DNA of 64,000 nucleotides from Nocardia jinanensis (GTDB lineage Bacteria; Actinomycetota; Actinomycetes; Mycobacteriales; Mycobacteriaceae): assembly GCF_014645735.1 (NCBI RefSeq), contig NZ_BMMH01000021.1, positions 1-64,000 of the forward strand. Direction: 5' to 3'. Below the pieces are notes generated by a model that saw only the letters and a program-made list of their open reading frames with translations, was not told the DNA's origin and did not search any database. Within the stretch, counting starts at the first letter, position 1, and each line of letters begins with the position of its first letter. Positions 53,136 to 60,862 of this stretch are shown here, piece by piece. Both the position numbers and the translations under genes were made by a program.

Positions 53136-54610
53136 GCGCGAGTGAGCTGACCAGGCTCGGCGCGGCCGATCTCGCGGCGCGTATCCACGGTGGCGAGGTG
53201 TCCTCGGTGGAGGTGACCCGGGCGCATCTGGACCGGATCGCCGAGGTCGACGGCGAATACCACGCCTTCCTGCATGTCGCGGGGGAGCAGGCGCTCGCCG
53301 CGGCGGCCGAGGTGGATACCGCGCTCAGTGCCGGACAGCCCCCGGCGTCGCCGCTGGCCGGGGTGCCGCTGGCACTCAAGGACGTGTTCACCACGACCGA
53401 TATGCCCACCACCTGCGCGTCGAAGATCCTCGAGGACTGGGTGGCGCCCTACGACGCCACGCTGACCACCCGCTTGCGCGCCGCCGGTATCCCGATTCTC
53501 GGTAAGACCAATATGGACGAGTTCGCGATGGGCTCGTCCACCGAGAACTCCGCCTACGGGCCCACCCGCAACCCGTGGGACACCACCCGTATCCCCGGTG
53601 GCTCCGGCGGCGGTTCGGCGGCGGCCCTGGCGTCGTATCAGGCGCCGCTGGCGATCGGCACCGATACCGGTGGTTCGATCCGGCAGCCGGCCGCGGTCAC
53701 CGCGACCGTCGGCACCAAACCCACCTACGGGACCGTATCCCGGTACGGGCTCGTCGCCTGTGCTTCCTCGCTCGACCAGGGTGGCCCGTGCGGGCGGACG
53801 GTGCTGGACACCGCGCTGCTGCACGAGGTGATCGCCGGGCACGATCCGCGCGATTCCACCTCCCGTGATGTGGCGGTTCCGGCGGTGGTCGACGCCGCCC
53901 GCCTGGGAGCGAGCGGTGATCTGCGCGGGGTGAAGGTCGGCGTGGTGAAGGAACTGCACTCCGACAGCTACCAGCAGGGTGTGCTCGCGTCGTTCGATGC
54001 CGCGGTGGGAGTGCTGAAGGATCTCGGCGCCGAAGTGGTCGAGGTGTCCTGCCCGCATTTCGAATACGCGCTGGCCTCCTACTACCTGATCCTGCCCAGC
54101 GAGGTCTCGTCCAACCTGGCCCGTTTCGATGCCATGCGCTACGGGCTGCGGGTCGGCGACGACGGCAGCCACAGTGCCGAGCAGGTCATGGCCGCGACAC
54201 GGGCCGCCGGATTCGGCCCGGAGGTCAAACGGCGGATCATGATCGGCACCTACGCGCTGTCGGCGGGGTACTACGACGAGTACTACGGGCAAGCGCTCAA
54301 AGTACGCACCCTGATCGCGCGTGATTTCGACAAGGCCTACGAGCAGGTCGACGTGCTGGTTTCGCCGACCAGCCCGTTCACGCCGTGGAAGCTGGGCGAG
54401 AAGGTAGACGATCCGCTGGCCATGTACCTGTCGGACCTGTGCACGCTGCCCACCAACCTGGCCGGGCATCCGGCCATGTCGGTACCGTCGGGACTGAGCC
54501 GCGACGACGGGATGCCGGTGGGCTTGCAGATCATGGCGCCCGCGCTGGCCGACGACCGGTTGTACCGGGTCGGCGCGGCCTACGAGGCGGCGCGCGGCGA
54601 TATCGTCTGA
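53132..54610 (+). CDS. gatA: Glutamyl/aspartyl-tRNA amidotransferase subunit A
   Basis: A 492-residue amidase. The GGSGGGSAAALA signature contains the nucleophilic Ser; the Lys in VPLALKDVFTT and the cis-Ser in GTDTGGSIRQPAA complete the Ser-Ser-Lys triad. It produces ammonia from glutamine for GatB. gatB is not within 9 kb downstream, which is usual since pfkA or other genes often intervene, but here 54.6-64 kb holds none of those. Start ATG 53132 overlaps gatC. Confidence 0.97.
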   Translation: MSASELTRLGAADLAARIHGGEVSSVEVTRAHLDRIAEVDGEYHAFLHVAGEQALAAAAEVDTALSAGQPPASPLAGVPLALKDVFTTTDMPTTCASKILEDWVAPYDATLTTRLRAAGIPILGKTNMDEFAMGSSTENSAYGPTRNPWDTTRIPGGSGGGSAAALASYQAPLAIGTDTGGSIRQPAAVTATVGTKPTYGTVSRYGLVACASSLDQGGPCGRTVLDTALLHEVIAGHDPRDSTSRDVAVPAVVDAARLGASGDLRGVKVGVVKELHSDSYQQGVLASFDAAVGVLKDLGAEVVEVSCPHFEYALASYYLILPSEVSSNLARFDAMRYGLRVGDDGSHSAEQVMAATRAAGFGPEVKRRIMIGTYALSAGYYDEYYGQALKVRTLIARDFDKAYEQVDVLVSPTSPFTPWKLGEKVDDPLAMYLSDLCTLPTNLAGHPAMSVPSGLSRDDGMPVGLQIMAPALADDRLYRVGAAYEAARGDIV

Positions 54611-54848
54611 CGCGCACCCGCGCACCCGCCGGTGATTCGGCGGTGCTCCAGTGCGAAGCATCCGATGGCGGTGATCCTGGAACGGGTCGCCGCCGTCGGC
54701 GTCTCCGGGCTGCGGGGTATCGCCTGACGCGGTTCGCCCCGGTCGACGGGCAGCCCGGCACGGGTCCACCGATATCCGGGGCACGAGAACCTCCCGGCGT
54801 ATCGGCCGAATCGCGTGCCGGCCCGGCGGCGTCGGCTGGTTCGCCGGG

Positions 54849-55292
54849 TCAGCTCGAGTGCAGGCGCGCGGCTTCCTGCTCGACCGCGGTCGTCATCGCG
54901 GGGAATCCCCGTTCGAATCCACGGCCGAACAGCAGGCCGACCAGCGGGGCCAGCCAGCCGTCGAGTTCGAAATGGGATTCGTAGCGAGTGCGGTCACCGG
55001 TCAACGGGGTCAGGGTGTGTGCGCGTTTGCTGCGCAGCGCGCCGAGCGGGATCGGCTTCATGGAGTAGGTGAACTCCTGACCCGGCGTCACGCTGCGGAT
55101 CCATTCGCGCATCCGGATCGGCCGGGGCGCGAGCTGCTGGACCGTCATATCGATCGGCGCGCCCACTGTGAGATCCGCCCGGCATCGGCTGATGAACGGA
55201 TTCCAGTCGCCATACCGGTCGAAATCGGTGAGTACCGACCACACCACCTCGGCGGGGGCATCCACCTCGACCACGTCGTCCACTACAAGCAC
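54849..55292 (-). CDS. SRPBCC (START-like) family protein
   Basis: A 147-residue polyketide-cyclase/START-like protein: VDAPAEVVWSVLTDFDRYGDWNPFI is the hallmark N-terminus, ending in a long helix (FGRGFERGFPAMTTAVEQEA). It binds a hydrophobic ligand in a central cavity. GTG 55292 gives the canonical start. A KstR-like site precedes it by 11 bp, which suggests a place in the cholesterol/steroid regulon (inference). Upstream is a PLA2-like gene in the same direction. Confidence 0.85.
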   Translation of the reverse strand: MLVVDDVVEVDAPAEVVWSVLTDFDRYGDWNPFISRCRADLTVGAPIDMTVQQLAPRPIRMREWIRSVTPGQEFTYSMKPIPLGALRSKRAHTLTPLTGDRTRYESHFELDGWLAPLVGLLFGRGFERGFPAMTTAVEQEAARLHSS

Positions 55293-55302
55293 GCCCCCAA
55301 AT

Positions 55303-55316
55303 TAGAACGTGTTTCA
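55303..55316 (-). promoter_or_regulatory. Putative KstR operator
   Basis: TAGAACGTGTTTCA fits the KstR consensus TnnAACnnGTTnnA at every fixed position and is imperfectly palindromic. It lies 11 bp before the GTG of the SRPBCC gene, within the 41 bp after the PLA2-like stop. Confidence 0.6.
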
Positions 55317-55333
55317 AGTGTGGTCAACCGCAG

Positions 55334-56269
55334 TCAGCCGGTGCGTGTCGGCTGGGTATGCGAGGGCGACGGCAACAGGTGCAGGCCCGCCGGAAGTGCC
55401 GGTTCGGCCGCGGTGCCCGTCGGTCGGTTCAGGAAACCGGGCAACCATCGGGCGCGCGGTAGCAGCAGACCCGGCACCGCCGGGCGTGGCAGAGCCGGGA
55501 CGCGGCCGGGCCGGACCGGCCCGACCGGGACAGGGCGATCCGGGCCGGTCGTGCGCCGGATACGCCGGTTCAACCGCCGGATACCGAAGACCAGCGCGGC
55601 CATGGCTGCCAGCCCGAGTGCCACCGCGCGCAACAACCAGGGCCGGGTCGGATGCTCGGTGGCGGCATGGGCCGCCACCTGACTGAACGTCTCCACTACT
55701 GGGACCCCGTAGTGCTGCCGCCGGGAATTCAGTTCCACCGCCGCCGCCGCGATTCCGGCCAGCGTGTCGCAGCGGGTGCGCACCACCGGCTCGGTATGCG
55801 TTTCGCAGGCCTGGTGCAGCCGGACGCTCAGGGTCCGGTCCAGCGCCTGGCGGGCCCACGGTCCGAGCGGGGCGCCGGTGCGTCCGGCGTAGCGGAGCAG
55901 GTCGTACCCCAGGTCGTGCGCCATACAGGCCGTATCGAACTCCGGCGGTAATTCGACCGGAGACGAGCAGCCGCCGTCCGGCGCCACGAGCACACCCTGC
56001 CGGACGGCCGGCTCGTAGCCGGTGTACGTCGCGAAATCCCGCGGTATGGCCGCTGCCGCGTCCGTGACCGCATCACCGGAAGTCAGATCCACCACCGCCA
56101 GTCCGGCGGGCGCCGCGACCGAACCGTCGATACCGACGGCCTCGGAGGTCGGCGCCGGTACTGCGGTGATCACCAAGCCGAACAGCGCGGCGCCGGTGAA
56201 CGCAGGCAGCGATACACGCCGGAACCGGCGCCGCGGCCGGCGCGGGTGGTCGATGCGGGGTGAAGCCAT
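55334..56269 (-). CDS. Secreted phospholipase-A2-like protein with C-terminal membrane segment, paralogue 1
   Basis: A 311-residue protein. An Arg-rich start (MASPRIDHPRRPRRRFR) precedes a signal peptide (AALFGLVITAVPAP). The core holds GCSSPVELPPEFDTACMAHD, then LGYDLLRYA. The His-Asp pair inside a Cys-containing segment is typical of prokaryotic PLA2 domains, where the His activates water and the Asp binds calcium. A membrane helix (LLRAVALGLAAMAALVFGI) near residue 228 leaves a Pro/Arg-rich cytosolic tail. ATG 56269 is chosen. It pairs with the paralogue at 57830. Confidence 0.7.
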   Translation of the reverse strand: MASPRIDHPRRPRRRFRRVSLPAFTGAALFGLVITAVPAPTSEAVGIDGSVAAPAGLAVVDLTSGDAVTDAAAAIPRDFATYTGYEPAVRQGVLVAPDGGCSSPVELPPEFDTACMAHDLGYDLLRYAGRTGAPLGPWARQALDRTLSVRLHQACETHTEPVVRTRCDTLAGIAAAAVELNSRRQHYGVPVVETFSQVAAHAATEHPTRPWLLRAVALGLAAMAALVFGIRRLNRRIRRTTGPDRPVPVGPVRPGRVPALPRPAVPGLLLPRARWLPGFLNRPTGTAAEPALPAGLHLLPSPSHTQPTRTG

Positions 56270-56397
56270 GATGGGACACCTTAAGCGGTACACGGCTATG
56301 GGTACGCACGGCAGGTATCGGTCCCGGTGACCGACGTCACCGGGGTGGCCGCCCGCATCCGACCGGCAAACGGGCCGACCGAAGCAGGCGCCGCCGG

Positions 56398-57837
56398 TTA
56401 TACCGGGTCGCAGCCGGGTAAGGCCGTCCCCTGGTCCGTGTCGTAGCGATGACCGTGCCCCGGCGGCGCGCCGAGGGAGCCGAGCAGGTCCGCGGTGGTC
56501 TGCAGGAAACTGACCACGGGCAGCCAGGGCGGCGTGGGCGCGTCACGGTGGGTGGCGGTGAGATCCGGCGGCCGCCACAGCAGGTCGAGTGACCAGTGCA
56601 CGACCGGGTCGGAGGTATTGGCCAATACCGTAGTCCGGGCGCCCGGTTCGGGACCCCCGCCACCCGGCATCCCGGCCCAGAGCGCCGAGCACACCCGCCG
56701 GTTCTGCTCGGCGGCACCGGCGAACACCGCGCTACCGCCGAGCGCGCCCAGGCTCTGGCCGTACAGGTGCAGTCGCGGTGGGTCTTCCATGGTGGCGATG
56801 CGCTGTTCGACAGCGGTGAACAAGGCGCGCGCCGAGGCCGTGGCCGCGTCGCGGCCGAACAGGAAGGTGACCCAGCTCGGCGCGTAGGAGTACTGGAGCG
56901 CGACCACCGCGACATCGCCGTTGAACCGCGCGCCGAATCCGCGCAACGCCCGCGCGTCGACCCAGCCCGATCCGGTGGGCACCGCGACCACCAGATGTGC
57001 GCGGTCGAAACCCCCCGCACGCTCCAACTCCCGTACGGCGAGGGCGGCGCGCGAGGCGAGGTCGGGTGCCGAGCGGAGTCCGACATAGACCTGCACCCCG
57101 CTGGGCGGCCCGCCGGTGACGAACCGCTGTCCCTCACGTCCCAGCGTCGACCAGCTCACCATCGATTCGGCACTGCCCGACCGGCTCACCGTGACCGGCC
57201 GGACCAGGCCCGGATCGGCGGCGGCGTTCGCGGCGGCGTAGGTGCGGTCGCCCCAGCTCACCGCCGCGGGTACCGCGAACAGGGCCAGCGGCAGACCCGC
57301 GACCACGGCCATCACCAGAGTGCGGGACCAGCCGATCCGCCGTAGCAGGCGGCCGCATCCCCGCACGGCCGTCACGATCACGGTGGTCAGGAGGGTCGCG
57401 CCGAACGCCCACGACAGCCAATACCCCGGTCCGGTGGGGGCGACGTCCATGGCGATCCGCAGCGTGTGCTGCCAGAGCTCGGCGTACACCACCGCGCCGA
57501 GAACACCGGCGGCAGCGGCCGCGTACACCACGCGCCGGGTTCGCTCGGTCCGCGCGGGAATGTGGCCGGTGATATGCCGGACGACGAAGCGGGCGAACTG
57601 TACGAGGCATAGGGCCAGGGCCACCATCAGGGCTGTGAGCACGGACTGCGCGGCGGCGGTCCGGGGTAGCAGCCCGGGTGCCAGCGAGACCGCGGTTCCC
57701 GCGGCGACGGCGAGTGTGGTCGCGACCGGCGGCCGGTATCGCGGTAGCAGGGCGCGGAGCGAGCCGGTGAGCCGGATACGCAACCGGTGGCGCGCTGGAA
57801 CCGGGCCGGGCCGGGTGCTCGTGACGATCTCAGACAT
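56398..57837 (-). CDS. Membrane alpha/beta hydrolase (Abhydrolase_9 family)
   Basis: A 479-residue protein. About four membrane helices cover the N-terminal 170 residues (LALCLVQFARFVVRHITGHI; LLTTVIVTAVRGC; LALFAVPAAVSWG). The C-terminal hydrolase domain has the nucleophile elbow YGQSLGALGG (G-Q-S-L-G) and the HLVVAVPTGSGWVD segment. It matches the actinobacterial alpha/beta-hydrolase family with an N-terminal membrane domain; a lipid or wall ester is the likely substrate. The 3' end of the PLA2-like gene upstream (57830) overlaps its 5' end by 8 bp, so they are an operon. Confidence 0.85.
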   Translation of the reverse strand: MSEIVTSTRPGPVPARHRLRIRLTGSLRALLPRYRPPVATTLAVAAGTAVSLAPGLLPRTAAAQSVLTALMVALALCLVQFARFVVRHITGHIPARTERTRRVVYAAAAAGVLGAVVYAELWQHTLRIAMDVAPTGPGYWLSWAFGATLLTTVIVTAVRGCGRLLRRIGWSRTLVMAVVAGLPLALFAVPAAVSWGDRTYAAANAAADPGLVRPVTVSRSGSAESMVSWSTLGREGQRFVTGGPPSGVQVYVGLRSAPDLASRAALAVRELERAGGFDRAHLVVAVPTGSGWVDARALRGFGARFNGDVAVVALQYSYAPSWVTFLFGRDAATASARALFTAVEQRIATMEDPPRLHLYGQSLGALGGSAVFAGAAEQNRRVCSALWAGMPGGGGPEPGARTTVLANTSDPVVHWSLDLLWRPPDLTATHRDAPTPPWLPVVSFLQTTADLLGSLGAPPGHGHRYDTDQGTALPGCDPV

Positions 57838-58564
57838 AGGAACCCCCGGCGACGGTGCGGACGAGTGGACGGCGGGCCCGGACCGGCAGGAGCAGCGGTG
57901 CGGTCACCGGGCGGCGCAGCAGCACGAGCACGACGACCGCCAGCAGGAGCAGGCCGCAGATTCGCGGAAACCAGGCGGTGACGGTCCCGGCCAGTGGGAA
58001 GTCCTCCACCACCGGCACGCCGTAGTCCTGGCGCATCGAGTTGAGGTCGACAGCCACCGCGGCCACCGTCGCCATCGCGTCGCAGCGGCCGCGGGACAGC
58101 AGTTCGGGCCGCCGGGCGCACGCTGTGTGCATCCGCTCGGCGAGCGCGTGGTCCAGCACCTGCCGGGCCCAGGGGCCGAGCGGGGCGCCGGTGCGATCGG
58201 CGTATCGCAGCAGGTCGTAGCCGAGGTCGTGGGCCTTGCAGGCGCTGTCGAACTCCGCCGGAAGCGGTACCGGAGAGGAACACGAACCGTGCGGTGCGAT
58301 AAGCATCCCGTCCACCCGGGCGGGGGTGTACCCGGCGACGGCGCCGAAATCGGCCGGGACCTCGGCGATCGCTCCCGGCGCGGTGAGCGCCCGGACCGCC
58401 GCGGCGGCGGGGGCCGGCCGTGGAGCGGGACCTGCGGCGTCGGCGGCGGGTGCCGACAACAGCGATACCGCCGCCGCGAGCCCGGCGGCGGTGATCACCG
58501 CACGCCGCGCGGCCTGCATTGACGGCCGGGCCCGGTGGCGCACGGCATTGTTCGAGACAGCCAT
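57830..58564 (-). CDS. Secreted phospholipase-A2-like protein, paralogue 2
   Basis: A 244-residue paralogue of the 55334 protein. The signal peptide (RAVITAAGLAAAVSLLSAPA) precedes the same SCSSPVPLPAEFDSACKAHD, then LGYDLLRYADRTGAPLGPWA. A C-terminal membrane helix (GLLLLAVVVLVLLRR) ends in a short tail. Disulfide-capable Cys positions are shared with paralogue 1. It is the first gene of an operon with the hydrolase. The plausible activity is calcium-dependent phospholipid hydrolysis outside the cell, but the calcium loop is not classical. Confidence 0.75.
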   Translation of the reverse strand: MAVSNNAVRHRARPSMQAARRAVITAAGLAAAVSLLSAPAADAAGPAPRPAPAAAAVRALTAPGAIAEVPADFGAVAGYTPARVDGMLIAPHGSCSSPVPLPAEFDSACKAHDLGYDLLRYADRTGAPLGPWARQVLDHALAERMHTACARRPELLSRGRCDAMATVAAVAVDLNSMRQDYGVPVVEDFPLAGTVTAWFPRICGLLLLAVVVLVLLRRPVTAPLLLPVRARRPLVRTVAGGSYV

Positions 58565-58730
58565 GACCGAGGACGTTATGAACCCGCGACGGTCGCAGCC
58601 GTCCCGCTCAGGAGGGGTTTCGGCCCCGCCCCCCGAACCTACGGCGGTACGGCCCTAACCCTGGTGTACCGGCCTTGATTCACCCCACGGTATGAGGTGT
58701 TCCGGGACCGGAGTTCCTAGGGTCGGCAGT

Positions 58731-59972
58731 ATGAACGACATGAGCATCGCGAAGCCGGCGAACCGGAGGCGGGGCGTCTGGGGCCTGATCGTCTGGCTGG
58801 GGCTGCGCTGGTGGCTCGACGCTGTCTCGGTCCTGACCGCGGTGACACTGTTCTCGGTGGCGTGGCCCACCCTGCATCTCACCCACCAGGTGCCCTGGCC
58901 GATCGCACCGCTGATCGCCGCGTTCGCGGCGCTGCCGGTCCTGCTGATGCGGGCGAACGCGCTGCTGGGCTGGGCGGTATCGGCCGCCTCGGCGCTGTTC
59001 ATCGCGCTCGCGGTCCCGAATCTGCCCGACCAGGCGATCCCGTTCCAGGTGGTGCATATCGTCGCGCTGTACTTCCTGATGTTCGCGGTGGCACTGCGAT
59101 CGCCGCCGCAACTCGTCGCGGTGGTGTGGGGCGCGACCTCGCTGCTGCTGGGTGCGGCGCTGTCGGCCGAGGGGATCGACGCCGATCCGTGGGCCTGGCC
59201 GGTATCGCTGGGCGGGTTGGTCTTCGTCGCGCTGCTGTTGCGGTCGCTGATCCGTTCCCGGTCCGAACTCAACCGGCAGACCGAGGTCAGCGATCTGGAA
59301 CGGGCGCGCCGCACCATCCTCGAGGAGAAGGCGCGTATCGCGCGCGACCTGCACGATGTGGTCGCCCACCATATGTCGCTGGTCGTCGTCCAGGCACAGA
59401 CCGCCCCCTACCGGGTGGAGGGCGTGAACGATGCGGCGCGCGCGGAATTCGAATCGATCGGGGCCACCGCGCGGGAGGCGCTCAACGAGATTCGCGGCCT
59501 GCTCGGGGTGCTGCGCAGCGACGGCCAGTTGGCCGAGCACGCGCCGCAGCCGACCGCCACCGATCTGGAGGCGCTGTTCGTCGGCGCGGCTCGCGCCGGG
59601 GTCGACCTCACCTGGTCGGTCGACGGGACCCTGGCGGCGATCCCGGACACCGTCGGTTCCGCGCTGTACCGGATCGTGCAGGAATCACTGGCCAATACCG
59701 GGCGGCACGCTCCGGGCGCACCGGTGCGCGTGACGATCGTCTGTGCCGCGGATGTCGAACTCACCGTGGTCAACGGCGCGGGTACCGGCACGGCGACCGG
59801 CGGTACGGGCGGGCACGGTATCCCGGGAATGCAGGCCCGCGCGCTCGCGGTCGGCGGCCGGCTCGACGCCGCTCCTGCCCTCGACGGTGGTTTCCGGGTG
59901 CACGCACGGTTGCCCCTCGCGCTCGCGACGGAGTTCACACTGCCCGCCGCCGCGGGTTCGGGAGCCTTCTGA
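58731..59972 (+). CDS. NarL-family sensor histidine kinase
   Basis: A 413-residue membrane kinase. About five helices lie in the first 170 residues, then a dimerisation helix (RTILEEKARIARDLHDVVAH, with His of HDVVAHH as phosphoacceptor) and an ATPase domain (LYRIVQESLANTGRHA as N box, GTGGHGIPGMQARA as G box). ATG 58731 fits better than the upstream frame. The response regulator at 60094 is its partner. Small-molecule ligand unknown. Confidence 0.92.
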   Translation: MNDMSIAKPANRRRGVWGLIVWLGLRWWLDAVSVLTAVTLFSVAWPTLHLTHQVPWPIAPLIAAFAALPVLLMRANALLGWAVSAASALFIALAVPNLPDQAIPFQVVHIVALYFLMFAVALRSPPQLVAVVWGATSLLLGAALSAEGIDADPWAWPVSLGGLVFVALLLRSLIRSRSELNRQTEVSDLERARRTILEEKARIARDLHDVVAHHMSLVVVQAQTAPYRVEGVNDAARAEFESIGATAREALNEIRGLLGVLRSDGQLAEHAPQPTATDLEALFVGAARAGVDLTWSVDGTLAAIPDTVGSALYRIVQESLANTGRHAPGAPVRVTIVCAADVELTVVNGAGTGTATGGTGGHGIPGMQARALAVGGRLDAAPALDGGFRVHARLPLALATEFTLPAAAGSGAF

Positions 59973-60093
59973 CCTCGACGTTTCCTTCGGCGTCGTCGCC
60001 GTCGGAATTCGACGCCGCCGCTGTTTCCGGCGGTGAACCCCGCGGCCCGGCGCTCGGCGCACCGAAGCTTCGATCGGGAATTAAGCTGGGCCC

Positions 60094-60756
60094 GTGGCAA
60101 TAACCGTGTTGATCGCCGACGATCAGGCAATGGTGCGGCAAGGATTCGGAGCATTGCTCGCCGCCCAACCCGATATCAGTGTCGTCGGTGACGCGCCCAA
60201 TGGAAAAGTGGCGGTCGCCGAATCGGCGCGGTTGCGACCCGATGTGGTGCTGATGGATGTCCGTATGCCGGAGATGAACGGGTTGGACGCCGCGCGCTCG
60301 ATCCTCGGCGCCGGGTTCGATCCGCCGGTGCGCGTGCTCATGCTCACCACCTTCGATATCGACGACTATGTGTACGAGGCGCTCGGGATCGGCGCCAGCG
60401 GGTTCCTGCTCAAGGACGCCCCAGCAGAGGAACTGGTGCGCGCGGTGCGCGTGGTCGCCGCGGGCGAGGCGCTGCTCGCCCCGACCGTCACCCGGCGGCT
60501 CATCGCGGAAGTGACCACCCGGCGTGCCGCGCGTCGCGCGCCGGCTCCGGCGCTGGCGCAGCTGACTCCGCGTGAGCGCGAGATACTGGAACTCGTCGCC
60601 CGCGGTATGTCGAATACCGAAATCGCCACGGCGTTGTTCATAGCCGAACAGACGGTGAAAACACATGTGTCCAAGGTCTTCACCAAATTGGATCTGCGCG
60701 ACCGCGCGCAGGCTGTCGTATTGGCCTACGAATCCGGGTTGGTCACCCCCGGCTGA
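60094..60756 (+). CDS. NarL/LuxR-type response regulator
   Basis: A 220-residue regulator. Receiver domain: VLIADDQAMV (acidic pair), VVLMDVRMPEMNG with phospho-Asp at about residue 54, and a Lys in GFLLKDAP. Output: a LuxR-type HTH, LTPREREILELVARGMSNTE, then IAEQTVKTHVSKVF. GTG 60094 is used. It follows the kinase after 121 bp and forms the two-component system with it. Confidence 0.96.
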   Translation: MAITVLIADDQAMVRQGFGALLAAQPDISVVGDAPNGKVAVAESARLRPDVVLMDVRMPEMNGLDAARSILGAGFDPPVRVLMLTTFDIDDYVYEALGIGASGFLLKDAPAEELVRAVRVVAAGEALLAPTVTRRLIAEVTTRRAARRAPAPALAQLTPREREILELVARGMSNTEIATALFIAEQTVKTHVSKVFTKLDLRDRAQAVVLAYESGLVTPG

Positions 60757-60862
60757 ACGGCTGCCGGGTATTCCATGAAGTGCCCTGATTCCCGTTGTCA
60801 CGGGGGGAGTGGCGCACTGTGCCCGGTAGGCTCACGAGTCTGTCGGTCGCCTGAAGGGGGTC

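Noticed and set aside
52913..54784. 623-codon antisense frame over gatCA
   Set aside because: Antisense GC shadow of a confirmed operon.
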